A program made the translations under genes and the position numbers. The notes under the pieces are model-generated. The model was not told the origin of the DNA. It saw only the letters and a list, made by a program, of their open reading frames with translations, and did no database searches. Shown here in pieces: positions 1 to 8,543 of a stretch of DNA of 64,000 nt. The stretch lies in NCBI RefSeq assembly GCF_000469325.1, contig NZ_KI271584.1, positions 147,226 through 211,225 on the forward strand, written 5' to 3'. This DNA is from Schleiferilactobacillus shenzhenensis LY-73 (lineage in GTDB: Bacteria; Bacillota; Bacilli; Lactobacillales; Lactobacillaceae). How positions within the stretch are numbered: the first letter of the stretch is position 1; each line of letters starts with the position of its first letter.

Positions 1-117
1 CTGGCCGAAGCAGCCCGCCAGCGGTTGCAGGCCGCCGTCAACGCCGTTCACGGTGAAGCCAAATTTATCGATATCACCAATAAAAACACGGCGCTGCCGC
101 CCCATCAGGCGCGGTAA
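1..117 (+). CDS. C-terminal end of an unidentified protein (partial)
   Basis: An open frame enters from the left edge and ends at TAA 115-117, giving 38 residues that finish PPHQAR. It contains no recognisable motif and I do not identify the family. It runs rightward and converges on mnmG, with a shared terminator between them. In many Firmicutes the gene next to mnmG on this side is rsmG or a noc/parAB gene running in the same direction as mnmG, so the opposite orientation suggests a different neighbourhood here. It is called coding because it is open to the edge and is followed at once by a strong terminator. Confidence 0.5.
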   Translation: MAEAARQRLQAAVNAVHGEAKFIDITNKNTALPPHQAR

Positions 118-126
118 TCCATACTC

Positions 127-163
127 AAAAAAGCGCGTCCCTGCAACCAGGAACGCGCTTTTC
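127..163. terminator. Bidirectional intrinsic terminator
   Basis: The stem AAGCGCGT/ACGCGCTT surrounds a short loop. T-rich tracts follow on both strands (TTTTCT on plus, TTTTTT on minus). It can end both the partial gene at the left edge and the mnmEG transcript. Confidence 0.8.
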
Positions 164-179
164 TCATACCAAAAATAAA

Positions 180-2078
180 TTAACCGACCTTCGCAATCTT
201 GCCTTGTTCAATATACACACTGAGAATCGCAATGTCGGCGGGGTTCACCCCGGAGATCCGCTCGGCCTGGGCAATAGTCTCCGGCTGAATCTTCGTCAGC
301 TTCTGGCGGGCCTCAGTAGCAATGCCGTTGATGGCGTTGTAGTCGATGCGGGCCGGAATGCGCTTGGCTTCCAGGCGGTGGAGCCGCTCGATCTTCTGCT
401 GCTCCTTGGCGATGTAGCCGGCGTACTTGATCTGGATGGTGACTTGCTCCACGACGCGGCGATCGACAGCTGGATGGTCTGGCATGAATTGAGCCAGATC
501 CGCATAGCTGACTTCCGGCCGCTTCAAGAAATCGCTGGCCAGGATGCCGTCCTTCAGCGGCGCACCGCCCTTGCTCGCCAGGAAGTCGTCCACCGCCTGG
601 CTGGGCTTGATGCGGATGCTTTGCAGCCGGGCCAGCTCAGCGGCAATGGCCCGTTTCTTCTCTTCGAAGGCGGCGAACCGGGCGTCGTCGATGAGGCCGA
701 GGGCGCGGCCCTTGGCGGTCAAGCGCAGGTCGGCATTATCGTGGCGCAGGATCAGGCGGTACTCGGCGCGACTGGTGAGCAGACGGTAGGGCTCGTTGGT
801 CCCCTTGGTCACCAGGTCGTCGATCATCACACCGATGTAGGCTTCGTCCCGGCCCAGGGTGAAGCCGGGCTTGCCCTGGGCGCGCAAGGCGGCGTTGATC
901 CCGGCCATGATGCCTTGGCCAGCTGCCTCTTCGTAGCCGGAGGTACCGTTCATCTGGCCGGCGGTGAACAGATTCTTCACCCGCTTAGTCTCCAGCGTAT
1001 GGGTCAGCTGCCAGGGCTCGATGACGTCGTACTCAATGGCGTAACCCGGCCGCATCATCTGGGCGTGCTGCAAGCCGGCGACACTATGCAGCATTTTCTG
1101 CTGGATCTCTTCCGGCATGGAGGTAGAAAAGTCCCCCACATAATATTCGCTGGTATCCCGACCCTCCGGTTCCAGGAAAATCTGGTGGCGGGGCTTGTCG
1201 GCGAAGCGGACGACCTTATCCTCAATGGACGGGCAGTAGCGCGGGCCGACGCCCTTGATGACGCCCGAGAACATTGGCGCCCGCTTGAGGTTGGCCCGGA
1301 TGATCTTGTGGGTCTCCTCATTGGTATAGGTCATCCAGCAGGACATCTGGTCCTTCAGGTAGTCTTCATCCTTAGTAGTGAAGCTGAAGGCATTGGGGGT
1401 CTTGTCCCCCGGTTCTTCCTGGGTCTGGTCGTAATCGATGGTGTGGCCATTGACCCGGGGCGGCGTACCGGTCTTGAACCGGCGCAGCTTGAAACCCAAG
1501 TGCTCCAGACTTTCAGAAAGCTTAATGGACGGAATCGAGTTGTTCGGGCCAGAGGAATACATCAGCTCGCCGATGATGATCTTACCCCGGGAGCTGGTGC
1601 CGGCGGTGAGCACCACCGCCTTAGCCCGGTAACGGGCGCCGGTATTGGTGACGATGCCCCGGCACTGACCGTCCTCGACGATCAGGTCCGTGGCCATTCC
1701 CTGGCGCAGCGTCAGGTTCGGCGTATTCTCCAGGGTATCCTTCATCACCCGGTGGTAGGCATTCTTGTCCGCCTGGGCCCGCAAGGCCCGCACCGCCGGC
1801 CCCTTGCCCGTATTCAGCATACGCATCTGGATGTAGGTGGCATCGATGTTTTTGCCCATCTGGCCGCCTAGCGCATCCACTTCCCGGACAACGATCCCCT
1901 TAGCCGGTCCGCCCACGGACGGGTTGCAGGGCATGAAGGCGACCATTTCCAAATTCAAGGTGATCAGCATCGTCTTTTGGCCCATCCGGGCGGCGGCCAA
2001 AGCGGCTTCGCTGCCGGCGTGGCCGGCCCCGACGACGATCACGTCGTAGTCTTCACCAGTATATGCAGGGACTGTCAT
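180..2078 (-). CDS. mnmG: tRNA uridine-5-carboxymethylaminomethyl synthesis enzyme MnmG
   Basis: This FAD-dependent enzyme works with MnmE to install the carboxymethylaminomethyl (or aminomethyl) group on C5 of wobble uridine 34 in several tRNAs. At 632 residues it matches the usual length. The dinucleotide-binding motif GAGHAG lies at residues 18-23, followed by the conserved [11 protein letters not shown] segment, and [16 protein letters not shown] is present in the middle FAD region. The ATG is preceded by a clear AGGAGGAAA ribosome site. It starts 10 bp after the mnmE stop, so the two form one leftward operon. The family assignment is certain from the motifs. Confidence 0.98.
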   Translation of the reverse strand: MTVPAYTGEDYDVIVVGAGHAGSEAALAAARMGQKTMLITLNLEMVAFMPCNPSVGGPAKGIVVREVDALGGQMGKNIDATYIQMRMLNTGKGPAVRALRAQADKNAYHRVMKDTLENTPNLTLRQGMATDLIVEDGQCRGIVTNTGARYRAKAVVLTAGTSSRGKIIIGELMYSSGPNNSIPSIKLSESLEHLGFKLRRFKTGTPPRVNGHTIDYDQTQEEPGDKTPNAFSFTTKDEDYLKDQMSCWMTYTNEETHKIIRANLKRAPMFSGVIKGVGPRYCPSIEDKVVRFADKPRHQIFLEPEGRDTSEYYVGDFSTSMPEEIQQKMLHSVAGLQHAQMMRPGYAIEYDVIEPWQLTHTLETKRVKNLFTAGQMNGTSGYEEAAGQGIMAGINAALRAQGKPGFTLGRDEAYIGVMIDDLVTKGTNEPYRLLTSRAEYRLILRHDNADLRLTAKGRALGLIDDARFAAFEEKKRAIAAELARLQSIRIKPSQAVDDFLASKGGAPLKDGILASDFLKRPEVSYADLAQFMPDHPAVDRRVVEQVTIQIKYAGYIAKEQQKIERLHRLEAKRIPARIDYNAINGIATEARQKLTKIQPETIAQAERISGVNPADIAILSVYIEQGKIAKVG

Positions 2079-2088
2079 ACGTTTCCTC

Positions 2089-3483
2089 CTACTTTCCTAA
2101 ACAGAATTGACTGAACAGCTGGGTAATCAGCTCATCCGGGGCGTTTTGCCCAATCACTTCGCCCAGCTTTTCCCAGGCCGTGGTCATGTCGATCTGGACC
2201 AGGTCCAAGGGAACATCGTTTTTCAGCGCCGTCACCACATCGTCCAGGGCCGTCTTGGCCTGGGCTAACAACCCGTATTGGCGGGCGTTGGTAACCAGCA
2301 CGCTGCTCTGGGAATTCTCGATGCCCTCGCCGAAGAACAGGTGGGCGATGGCTGCCTCTAATTCGTCCAGCCCACTGGCCTGCAAGACTGAGACCGGAAT
2401 GATCAGGGTCTCGTCCGGCACCAATGCGGCCAGATTCTCGGGTGTGATCGCCGCCGGCAGGTCGGTCTTGTTCAGCAGAATGATCCGCTTCTTCGCCTGG
2501 GTCGCCTTCAGCAGCTCCCGATCGTCGCTTTGCAGCGGGGCGCTGGCGTCCAGCACCAGCAGTACCAAGTCGGCTTGGCCCAGCGCCTTTTGCGAACGGG
2601 CCACGCCGATTTTCTCCACCTTATCCGTCGTGTGGTGAATACCGGCAGTATCCACCAGCTTCAGCGGCACACCGCGGACGTTCACGTATTCCTCCAGCGT
2701 ATCCCGGGTGGTCCCGGCCACATCGGTGACGATGGCCTTATCCTCGTGAAGCAGGTAATTCAGCAGGCTGGACTTGCCCACGTTGGGCCGGCCGATGATG
2801 GCGGTGGCCAGCCCCTCGCGCAGGATCTTGCCCTGATTAGCGGTGGCCAGCAGTTGTGCCACATGGTCCCGCACCGCCGTCGCCTTTTCTAACATCATCT
2901 GCCCGGTGACCTCGTCCATCTCGTATTCGGGATAGTCGATGTTCACCTCTTCCTGGCCCAAGACCGAGAAGATCTCCTGGCGCATGGTCTTAATCAGGTG
3001 AGAAAGGTTCCCGTCCAGCTGGTCCACCGCCACCTGCATGGCCTTGTCCGTTTTCGCCCGAATCAGATCCATCACAGATTCCGCCTGGGTCAAGTCGATG
3101 CGGCCATTGAGAAAGGCCCGCTTCGTGAACTCCCCCGGCTCCGCCATCCGTGCACCGTGACTGAGCAGCAGCTGCAAGATCCGGTTGGTATCGACGATCC
3201 CGCCGTGGCAGTTGATTTCAATAACGTCTTCCCGGGTGTAGGTCTTGGGCGCCCGCATCACGCTGACCATCACCTCGTCGACGACACTGCCGTCGCTGGG
3301 GTCGATGATGTGGCCGTAATTAATGGTATGACTCGCCACTTTGGCCAGGTTGCGACCCTTAAAGACCCGCTGGGCCACCGGCAAGGCCTGGTCGCCAGAG
3401 AGCCGGACGATTGAAATGCCACCCTCCCCCGGCGGGGTGGAGATGGCCGCGATGGTATCGTATGCAGTGATTGAATTTGGCAT
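2089..3483 (-). CDS. mnmE: tRNA modification GTPase MnmE (TrmE)
   Basis: This is the GTPase partner of MnmG in wobble-uridine modification. The 464-residue protein has the expected order: an N-terminal tetrahydrofolate-binding domain, a helical domain, an inserted G domain near residues 220-380 and the C-terminal CxGK catalytic end, read here as CLGK. G-domain motifs seen are GRPNVGKSS (G1), DTAG (G3) and NKTD (G4). It is translated directly before mnmG. Its leader is unusually long, about 385 nt from a predicted promoter near 3.88 kb, and contains a terminator-like hairpin and a large branched palindromic structure, so control by transcript structure is possible. Confidence 0.98.
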   Translation of the reverse strand: MPNSITAYDTIAAISTPPGEGGISIVRLSGDQALPVAQRVFKGRNLAKVASHTINYGHIIDPSDGSVVDEVMVSVMRAPKTYTREDVIEINCHGGIVDTNRILQLLLSHGARMAEPGEFTKRAFLNGRIDLTQAESVMDLIRAKTDKAMQVAVDQLDGNLSHLIKTMRQEIFSVLGQEEVNIDYPEYEMDEVTGQMMLEKATAVRDHVAQLLATANQGKILREGLATAIIGRPNVGKSSLLNYLLHEDKAIVTDVAGTTRDTLEEYVNVRGVPLKLVDTAGIHHTTDKVEKIGVARSQKALGQADLVLLVLDASAPLQSDDRELLKATQAKKRIILLNKTDLPAAITPENLAALVPDETLIIPVSVLQASGLDELEAAIAHLFFGEGIENSQSSVLVTNARQYGLLAQAKTALDDVVTALKNDVPLDLVQIDMTTAWEKLGEVIGQNAPDELITQLFSQFCLGK

Positions 3484-3566
3484 GGATATTCCCTTCTTTT
3501 AACTAATGTACCGGCAGACGGCCCTTGCGTGGTGCCGGCCAGTCTGTCCGGGTTCAGCGGATAGAG

Positions 3567-3731
3567 GTGATTTTTGCCCGGAGCCCTGGGGCCTCAGCCT
3601 TGAAATTGTTGTTAGCGGACGGTCTTTGTCCGCTTACAACAAGGCCGAGCTTTGAGACAAGGGCGGTTCTTGCCCTTGGCTCAAAGTCGGCCCAAGGCGT
3701 TCCAGGCCCCAGGGCGGAGGGCAAAAATTAC
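3567..3731. ncRNA. Branched palindromic structured element in the mnmE leader
   Basis: A closing stem pairs 3567-3579 with 3719-3731 (12 of 13 positions plus one wobble). After a 4x4 internal loop, a perfect 11-bp stem pairs 3584-3594 with 3704-3714. Inside are two long arms. One pairs 3609-3620 with 3628-3639 around a GGTCTTT loop. The other pairs 3644-3664 with 3672-3691, with single-base symmetric mismatches, around a GGTTCTT loop. GCCTTG at 3597-3602 can pair with either of two CAAGGC copies (3640, 3693). A smaller hairpin, CCGGCA/TGCCGG, lies at 3511-3538. The element does not look like 6S, SRP, RNase P or tmRNA. It is palindromic enough to fold on either strand, but the only promoter I see puts it in the mnmE leader. 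Confidence 0.55.
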
Positions 3732-3782
3732 CGGGTCGGGGGAGGACATTAAGTAATCCAGATGGACCTCTCCCGCGGCAAC

Positions 3783-3842
3783 AAAAAAAGTGCGACAACC
3801 GAGGACTGTCCACCACCGGACAGTCCCCGGTCAAAGCACTTT
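3783..3842 (-). terminator. Terminator-like hairpin early in the mnmE leader
   Basis: The nested stem pairs AAAGTGC with GCACTTT, then CCGAGGACTGTCC with GGACAGTCCCCGG. On the minus strand a run of seven T follows (plus-strand A tract 3783-3789). It lies only about 30 nt after the predicted mnmE promoter start. It could be an attenuator or the 3' end of a small RNA of about 90 nt. Confidence 0.55.
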
Positions 3843-3874
3843 GACTACTTTCACCGCGAATTTGAATTAGGACC

Positions 3875-3903
3875 ATGATAGCACGCGCTATCGCCCGCCG
3901 CAA
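3875..3903 (-). promoter_or_regulatory. Predicted promoter for mnmE-mnmG
   Basis: On the minus strand TTGCGG (3898-3903) is 17 bp from an extended -10, TGCTATCAT (core 3875-3880). The rpmH promoter has the same extended -10 sequence. A small dyad GATAGC/GCTATC overlaps the -10. Confidence 0.5.
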
Positions 3904-3918
3904 CTCCCGCAACGCATA

Positions 3919-3950
3919 AGAAAAGCGCCCCCGCCAAGGGACGCTTTTCT
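3919..3950 (-). terminator. Terminator after jag
   Basis: AGAAAAGCG pairs with CGCTTTTCT around a GC-rich loop, with T-rich flanks on both strands. It lies downstream of the rnpA-yidC-jag operon. Confidence 0.75.
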
Positions 3951-3958
3951 CCCTGGTA

Positions 3959-3972
3959 ATTACCCGGGAAAT
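3959..3972. promoter_or_regulatory. Noc-binding-site-like palindrome (13/14)
   Basis: ATTACCCGGGAAAT differs at one position from the published Bacillus subtilis Noc-binding site ATTTCCCGGGAAAT. It lies in the gap after jag. It is one of four such sites in this window. Confidence 0.55.
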
Positions 3973-3992
3973 AATGGCACTGAACTCGAAAA

Positions 3993-4832
3993 CTAGATGA
4001 CGCTGCCTTTCTTCCGTTCGATGACCACGTACCGCTTGGGTTCGTCGCCCTCGGAATGGGTGATCACGTACGGGTTGTCGGCCAGCGTCGCGTGCAGGAC
4101 CTTGCGCTCAAAGGAAGGCATCGGGTCCAAGAAGATGGGCTGACCAGTGGCGACCACGTCGCGGGCGGTCTTCACAGCCAGCTTCTCGAGAATCTCTTCC
4201 CGCCGTTCCCGGTAGTTGCCCACATTCAGCTCCACCGTGTCGTGACTGTGCGTCAGGTGGGAGAAGAGGATCTGGGCCAGATACTGGAGCGAGTTGATCG
4301 TCCGGCCGTGCTTGCCGATGAGCAGCCCCTCCCGATCGGTCGTCAGGAAGAACGTCCACTTGTCGCGGCCGGTCTTCTCGATCTTCACCGTGGTGGGCAG
4401 GCCCAGCGCGGTGGTCACGTTGACCACGTATGCGGAGACCTGGGCGAGGGCGGCTTCGATGTGCTGCTCCCGGGGATTGGGTCCGCTGGGCGGTGCCGGG
4501 TGATGATGGTGGACCGGCGCGGGCGGCGGATCGCCCGCAGCGGCCGGCACCGGCGCTGCCGCCGGGGTTTCCTCCGGGGCCGCCGCTTGCGGCCGGCGAT
4601 CATCTCGCAGTTCGTGGTGGTGCTTCTCCGGGGCCGGTACGGCAATATTGAATGAATCCGCATTGATCTCGATCTTATTGATGTTGACGACGGCCGGTTT
4701 GCGGCCGAAGCCCAGGAAGCCGCGCTTACCTTCCGCGATCACATCGACAGTGACTTCATCCCGGGCCAAACCCAGTTCGGCCAAGCCGTTGTCGATGGCT
4801 TCCTGTAACGTACGTCCTTCGTATGTTGGCAT
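3993..4832 (-). CDS. jag: RNA-binding cell-elongation regulator Jag/KhpB (EloR)
   Basis: Jag/KhpB proteins bind RNA and tune cell elongation, usually together with KhpA. The protein begins with a Jag_N domain (GFLGFGRKPAVV near residues 35-50). A long linker rich in Ala, Pro and His follows at about residues 70-125. Next are a KH domain with the GxxG-type loop IGKHGRTI and a C-terminal R3H domain. I chose ATG 4832 (MPTYEGRTL), the usual family N-terminus. An in-frame GTG nine bases upstream sits too close to the GGAGG site. It is the last gene of the rnpA-yidC-jag operon and is followed by a terminator. Confidence 0.93.
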   Translation of the reverse strand: MPTYEGRTLQEAIDNGLAELGLARDEVTVDVIAEGKRGFLGFGRKPAVVNINKIEINADSFNIAVPAPEKHHHELRDDRRPQAAAPEETPAAAPVPAAAGDPPPAPVHHHHPAPPSGPNPREQHIEAALAQVSAYVVNVTTALGLPTTVKIEKTGRDKWTFFLTTDREGLLIGKHGRTINSLQYLAQILFSHLTHSHDTVELNVGNYRERREEILEKLAVKTARDVVATGQPIFLDPMPSFERKVLHATLADNPYVITHSEGDEPKRYVVIERKKGSVI

Positions 4833-4872
4833 AGTCTTCACGTTCCTCCCTTAACCCTGAGCGGGGCGGCGG

Positions 4873-5715
4873 TTACCGCTTTTTATACGCCCGGCGTTTG
4901 GCCTTGCGCAGCTGTTTCTCTTTCTCCCGCTTGGCCTGTTCCTTTTCTGCCATTTCCCGCTGCATCTGCCACGGGTTCTGGAGAAGCAGGGTCTGCCCAA
5001 TCTGGAACAGACTGGAGACGACCCAGTAGATGGAGACAGCCGACGGGGTGACCCAGGCGAACCAGAGCATCATGACGGAGGAGAAGACAGTCATGATCAT
5101 GCCCATGCCGCCCTGTTGGGGCGTCGCCTTCATTGCGATCCAGGAAGAAAGAAAGGTGAAGACACCGGCCAAGATCGGCAGCACGTGCCACGGGTCGGCC
5201 TCCCCCAACTGCATCCAGAGGAAGGTCCCCTGCCGCAGTTCCGTCGTCCGGAAGATGACTTGATACAGCATCAGCAGGATCGGCATCTGGATGACTAACG
5301 GCAAACACCCGAGCATCGGGTTGATGCCGGCCTCAGAATAAAGCTTCTGGGTCTCTTCGTTCAGCTTCTGGCGGGAATCCACGTCCTTACCGGGATACTT
5401 GGCTTGCAGCGCCTTGACCTCGGGCTGCAGCTGCATCTGCTTCTTGGTGCTCTTCGTTTGGAAGTGCATCAGTGGGAGCAGTACGATCCGGATCAGAATC
5501 GTGAAGACGATGATGGCCACGGCGTAGCTCATGTGCAGGTTGTGGACCATCCAAAGGAAGAATTGCTGGAAATAGTAGATTACGTAGCGGTCCCAAAAAC
5601 CAGTGGAGTTCTTGGTGACCGGGCTGGTACCGCAGCCGGTCAGCACAACGACCAGGGCGGCCAGCGCCACGAATAATAGAATGCGTTTGAGTGTCCGTTT
5701 CGTATGCTTGTTCAC
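4873..5715 (-). CDS. yidC: Membrane protein insertase YidC/OxaA
   Basis: YidC inserts and folds membrane proteins, alone or with SecYEG. The 280-residue protein has the Gram-positive form: a lipoprotein signal with lipobox VLTG|C and the modified Cys at residue 28, then five predicted membrane segments. Conserved insertase features include the charged loop KSTKKQMQLQPE and the GCLPLVIQMPILLMLYQ segment. The C-terminus is strongly basic (KREKEKQLRKAKRR), as expected for ribosome contact. It starts 4 bp after the rnpA stop, so the two are co-transcribed, and jag follows. Confidence 0.97.
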   Translation of the reverse strand: MNKHTKRTLKRILLFVALAALVVVLTGCGTSPVTKNSTGFWDRYVIYYFQQFFLWMVHNLHMSYAVAIIVFTILIRIVLLPLMHFQTKSTKKQMQLQPEVKALQAKYPGKDVDSRQKLNEETQKLYSEAGINPMLGCLPLVIQMPILLMLYQVIFRTTELRQGTFLWMQLGEADPWHVLPILAGVFTFLSSWIAMKATPQQGGMGMIMTVFSSVMMLWFAWVTPSAVSIYWVVSSLFQIGQTLLLQNPWQMQREMAEKEQAKREKEKQLRKAKRRAYKKR

Positions 5716-5719
5716 GTCA

Positions 5720-6094
5720 CTAACCTCGTTCTTCTTGATTTGAGTGGGCGGGCGCCGCCAGCAGGCGGGCCAGCGTCAGCACATGGATCAGGTTGCTTTT
5801 GGTCGCAGCCATGTCCAAGCTGCCGGCGCCTTTGCGGGCAATGACGAGAAAGTCCATTTGGCGGGGCAGCTCGTCGTGCAGCTCGTGGAGCGACTGGCGG
5901 ATATAGCGCTTGATCTGGTTGCGCAGCACTGCCGTGTGGCCGACTTTCTTCCCCACACTGATGCCCACGCGGAAGTGTTTCTGCCCTGGACGGGCCAGCT
6001 GGTAGATCACGAAGTAGCGGTTGGCTACTGAGTGGCCAGCAGAGAAAACGCGCTGAAAGTCCTTTTCCGATTTCACCCGATATGATTTACGCAA
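5720..6094 (-). CDS. rnpA: Ribonuclease P protein component
   Basis: RnpA binds the RNase P RNA and helps it recognise and cleave pre-tRNA 5' leaders. I place the start at TTG 6094 (reading [13 protein letters not shown]), 7 nt after AAGGA. This gives 124 residues, close to the family norm. A longer upstream frame exists but runs through the rpmH terminator and is not expected to be translated. The signature stretch is [11 protein letters not shown], where the family usually has RNRIKR, within a basic helix. The gene lies between rpmH and yidC in the conserved origin order. Confidence 0.95.
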   Translation of the reverse strand: MRKSYRVKSEKDFQRVFSAGHSVANRYFVIYQLARPGQKHFRVGISVGKKVGHTAVLRNQIKRYIRQSLHELHDELPRQMDFLVIARKGAGSLDMAATKSNLIHVLTLARLLAAPAHSNQEERG

Positions 6095-6192
6095 AACGTG
6101 TTCCTTCCTGAACCGTTGGCCGCCCGAGCGGCGGCAACGATGTGTTCGATTACTGGAAATGAGCCGCCGCTGCCGCAGCGGCCAGTCGCCAC

Positions 6193-6238
6193 AAAAAAAC
6201 GGCGAAGCAGCACCACCAGGGGGCTCCTTCGCCGTTTG
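6193..6238 (-). terminator. Terminator between rpmH and rnpA
   Basis: AAACGGCGAAG pairs with CTTCGCCGTTT, and on the minus strand a run of seven T follows. It ends or reduces the rpmH transcript before rnpA. Confidence 0.8.
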
Positions 6239-6291
6239 GCTGGCGCAAAACGTCAAGCACGAGACTTGGGCGGCGCCGCACCGGGCTGCAA

Positions 6292-6432
6292 TTAAGCAGA
6301 CAGGACGCGACGGCCCTTGGCCCGGCGGCGTGCTAACACTCTGCGGCCGTTCTTAGTGCTCATGCGCTTCATGAAACCATGGACACGGGCACGGTGGATT
6401 TTCTTAGGTTGATAAGTACGTTTCGTTGACAT
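6292..6432 (-). CDS. rpmH: 50S ribosomal protein L34
   Basis: This small basic protein of 46 residues starts [20 protein letters not shown] and contains the L34 hallmark [18 protein letters not shown]. It is a component of the large ribosomal subunit. It is missing from frame lists that exclude very short genes but is unmistakable. It starts at ATG 6432, with a G-rich site just upstream. It runs leftward away from the origin, and its promoter is readable at 6497-6525. Confidence 0.97.
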   Translation of the reverse strand: MSTKRTYQPKKIHRARVHGFMKRMSTKNGRRVLARRRAKGRRVLSA

Positions 6433-6496
6433 CGATTGACACCCCCTCGATTGATAGGTGACGTTTATCCTACAGTGATAAGCGTATTACTAATGA

Positions 6497-6525
6497 ATGA
6501 TAGCATATTTCAAAGGCCCCGCCAA
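6497..6525 (-). promoter_or_regulatory. Predicted rpmH promoter
   Basis: On the minus strand TTGGCG (6520-6525) is 17 bp from an extended -10, TGCTATCAT (core 6497-6502). It is about 65 bp upstream of the rpmH start. Confidence 0.6.
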
Positions 6526-6590
6526 CAGGAAATTGCAAGGGAAAGGCGCTTTTTTTCAAAGGTTGGCAGGATTTCTGTTATAGTACAGCC

Positions 6591-6926
6591 TGTGGACAAG
6601 TCCGGGAAATAATGCCGATTTTTATCCACAGTGCAAAATCGAGTTGTGGATAATTGTTGGATAACGTCCTTTTTAGTCACGTGATTTATCCACCGGTTAT
6701 TCACCCTTCATGGGCAATCCACAGCCTGTGTTTTTATTATCCACAATGGCGGATAACTGCCTGTGGATAACTTTGTGGGCGCCGTGGTACCTGGTTTTCT
6801 TCGTCGTTTCTTGCTGTGGACAACTTGGCTGCTGCTGACAGTTTATCGGCATATCCTCTGCCTGTGGATAACTGTTCATCCTCTGGGTGTTCCTCCTTTG
6901 GGAAATAATTATCCACCTGTGGAAAA
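6591..6926. other. oriC: oriC, DnaA-box cluster upstream of dnaA
   Basis: DnaA boxes close to TTATCCACA are densely packed here. Exact copies lie at 6622-6630 (+), 6645-6653 (-), 6737-6745 (+), 6762-6770 (-) and 6863-6871 (-). One-mismatch forms lie at 6591-6599 (-), 6686-6694 (+), 6815-6823 (-) and 6909-6917 (+). Weaker ones are at 6697-6705 and 6918-6926. The gap between rpmH and dnaA holds no gene; short frames across it are chance. Confidence 0.92.
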
Positions 6927-6948
6927 CTATTGGCCGCAATGCTAAACT
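6918..6948 (+). promoter_or_regulatory. Possible dnaA promoter overlapping a DnaA box
   Basis: TGCTAAACT (extended -10, core 6943-6948) lies 17 bp from TGGAAA, which is inside the box-like TGTGGAAAA at 6918-6926. The overlap would allow DnaA to repress its own gene, as in other Firmicutes. Confidence 0.4.
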
Positions 6949-6992
6949 ATTCAGGTGACCCATTCGAGAAACATGGTTAGGGGGGCGAGGCG

Positions 6993-8369
6993 ATGGCCGA
7001 TAATTTGGCTGACCTTTGGCAATATATCGATCAGAACTTTCAGGAAAAATTTTCTAACTTCAGCTATAAAGCCTGGATTGCGACGGCCAAACCCGTGGCG
7101 ATTCAAGACGACAAATTGATCATCAGTGTCCCCACGCAGCTGCACAAGGACTACTGGGAGCGGCAGCTGATGGTGCCGGTCGTCGAGCTGGTTTATAAGT
7201 ATACGCAACGGGAACTGACGCCGATCATTGAGGTCGCTCAGTCCCCCGACACGAATCCGGAGACCGCTGAATTCGGCACCCCGGAAGACACGAAAGCGGC
7301 GGCGAAGGCCGACGCCAGTCCGGACTACTTGCGCGAGACCCATCTGAACGACAAGTACACCTTCGACACGTTCGTCATCGGCACCGGCAACCAGATGGCC
7401 CACGCTGCGGCGCTGGTCGTCTCCGAGCAGCCGGGACAGACGTACAATCCGCTCTTCCTGTACGGCGGCGTGGGGTTGGGCAAGACCCATCTGATGCAGG
7501 CGATCGGTCATCAACTATTAAAGTTGAACCCGCAGGCCAAGGTGAAGTACGTGACCAGCGAGGCCTTCGTCAACGACTACATCACGTCAATTCAGACCCA
7601 CCGGATGGAGCAGTTCCGCTTGGAATACCGGACCTGCGACTTGCTGATGGTGGACGATATCCAATTCTTCGCCGAAAAAGAAGGGGCCCAGGAGGAATTC
7701 TTCCATACCTTCAACGCCCTCTACGAGAATAAGAAGCAGATCGTGCTCACCAGTGACCGCCTGCCCAACGATATCCCCAAGCTGCAGGAGCGCTTGGTCT
7801 CCCGCTTCAAGTGGGGCTTGTCCGTGGACATCACCCCGCCGGATCTGGAGACCCGGACGGCGATCCTGCGTAACAAGGCCAACGCCGAACGGCTCGACAT
7901 TCCCGATGACACGCTGGGCTACATTGCCGCCCAGATCGATTCCAACGTGCGCGAGCTGGAAGGTGCGCTGGTGCGGGTGCAGGCCTACGCCAAGCTGAAG
8001 GGCGGGCCGGTGACCACCAGCTTAGCCGCCGATGCGTTGAAAGGCTTGAAGGCCTCGACGACGGAAGAAATTCCCATCAGCCGCATCCAACGGGTCGTCG
8101 CCCGCTATTACCACGTGACGGTCCAAGAGTTACAAGGGAAGAAACGCGTCAAAGCCATCGTCAATCCGCGCCAGATTGCGATGTACCTGGCCCGGGAGAT
8201 GACCGATAATTCCCTGCCGAAAATCGGCCAGGAATTCGGCGGCCGCGACCACACTACCGTCATCCACGGATACGATAAAATCGAGAATGAGCTGAAGAAC
8301 GACCCCGCCCTGCGCGACAGTGTGAACGAACTGAAGGGATTGATCCGCACGCAGGATGGGGATAACTAG
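6993..8369 (+). CDS. dnaA: Chromosomal replication initiator DnaA
   Basis: DnaA binds the boxes on both sides of its gene and opens the duplex to load the helicase. The 458-residue protein has an N-terminal helicase-interaction domain, then an acidic and Ala-rich linker. The AAA+ core has Walker A GGVGLGKTHL near residue 156 and Walker B LLMVDDIQF. Domain IV carries the DNA-binding signature GGRDHTTVIHGYDKI. ATG 6993 follows a G-rich site (GGGGGGCGAGG). It is the first gene of the rightward replichore. Confidence 0.99.
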   Translation: MADNLADLWQYIDQNFQEKFSNFSYKAWIATAKPVAIQDDKLIISVPTQLHKDYWERQLMVPVVELVYKYTQRELTPIIEVAQSPDTNPETAEFGTPEDTKAAAKADASPDYLRETHLNDKYTFDTFVIGTGNQMAHAAALVVSEQPGQTYNPLFLYGGVGLGKTHLMQAIGHQLLKLNPQAKVKYVTSEAFVNDYITSIQTHRMEQFRLEYRTCDLLMVDDIQFFAEKEGAQEEFFHTFNALYENKKQIVLTSDRLPNDIPKLQERLVSRFKWGLSVDITPPDLETRTAILRNKANAERLDIPDDTLGYIAAQIDSNVRELEGALVRVQAYAKLKGGPVTTSLAADALKGLKASTTEEIPISRIQRVVARYYHVTVQELQGKKRVKAIVNPRQIAMYLAREMTDNSLPKIGQEFGGRDHTTVIHGYDKIENELKNDPALRDSVNELKGLIRTQDGDN

Positions 8370-8501
8370 CGGACTTATCCGAAAAGTTATCCCCTGCTTG
8401 TCCACAGGCAAAAACCGTGCTGGACCAAGGCTGCAGATACTTATCCCCCGAATCAACAGGCCCTATTACTATTACTATAAATTCTTTTAATAATAATAAA
8501 G
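8358..8501. other. oriC: oriC, second DnaA-box cluster with DnaA-trios and AT-rich unwinding element
   Basis: Box-like sites are TTATCCGAA 8375-8383, TTATCCCCT 8387-8395, TTGTCCACA 8398-8406 and TTATCCCCC 8441-8449. Next, the minus strand at 8463-8478 reads as repeated TAG/TAA triplets, the form expected of DnaA-trios. An AT-rich stretch to about 8501 follows. This matches the dnaA-dnaN unwinding site of Bacillus-type bipartite origins. Confidence 0.75.
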
Positions 8502-8543
8502 CGCCGCATCGCACAGACGGAGAAAAGGAAGGATGTAGATGTG

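Noticed and set aside
204-1871. Long open frame opposite mnmG
   Set aside because: It is the antisense of a certain gene in GC-rich DNA, has no ribosome site or motif, and its protein is low-complexity Leu/Gly/His-rich.
3567-3731. Branched element considered as 6S, SRP, RNase P RNA or a T-box
   Set aside because: No central bubble, no SRP GGAA domain, no RNase P core sequence and no T-box sequence or specifier arrangement could be found.
3525-3912. Short open frames on both strands in the mnmE-jag gap
   Set aside because: They run through hairpins and palindromes, lack ribosome sites and have no protein-like composition; the region is better explained as RNA structure.
6094-6256. N-terminal extension of rnpA
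   Set aside because: The extension passes through the rpmH terminator and is not homologous to RnpA; TTG 6094 has a proper ribosome site.
6598-6611. CCGGGAAAT near a DnaA box as a fifth Noc site
   Set aside because: Only about 9 of 14 positions match.
6510-6963. Small frames across oriC
   Set aside because: They overlap DnaA boxes and have no start signals.
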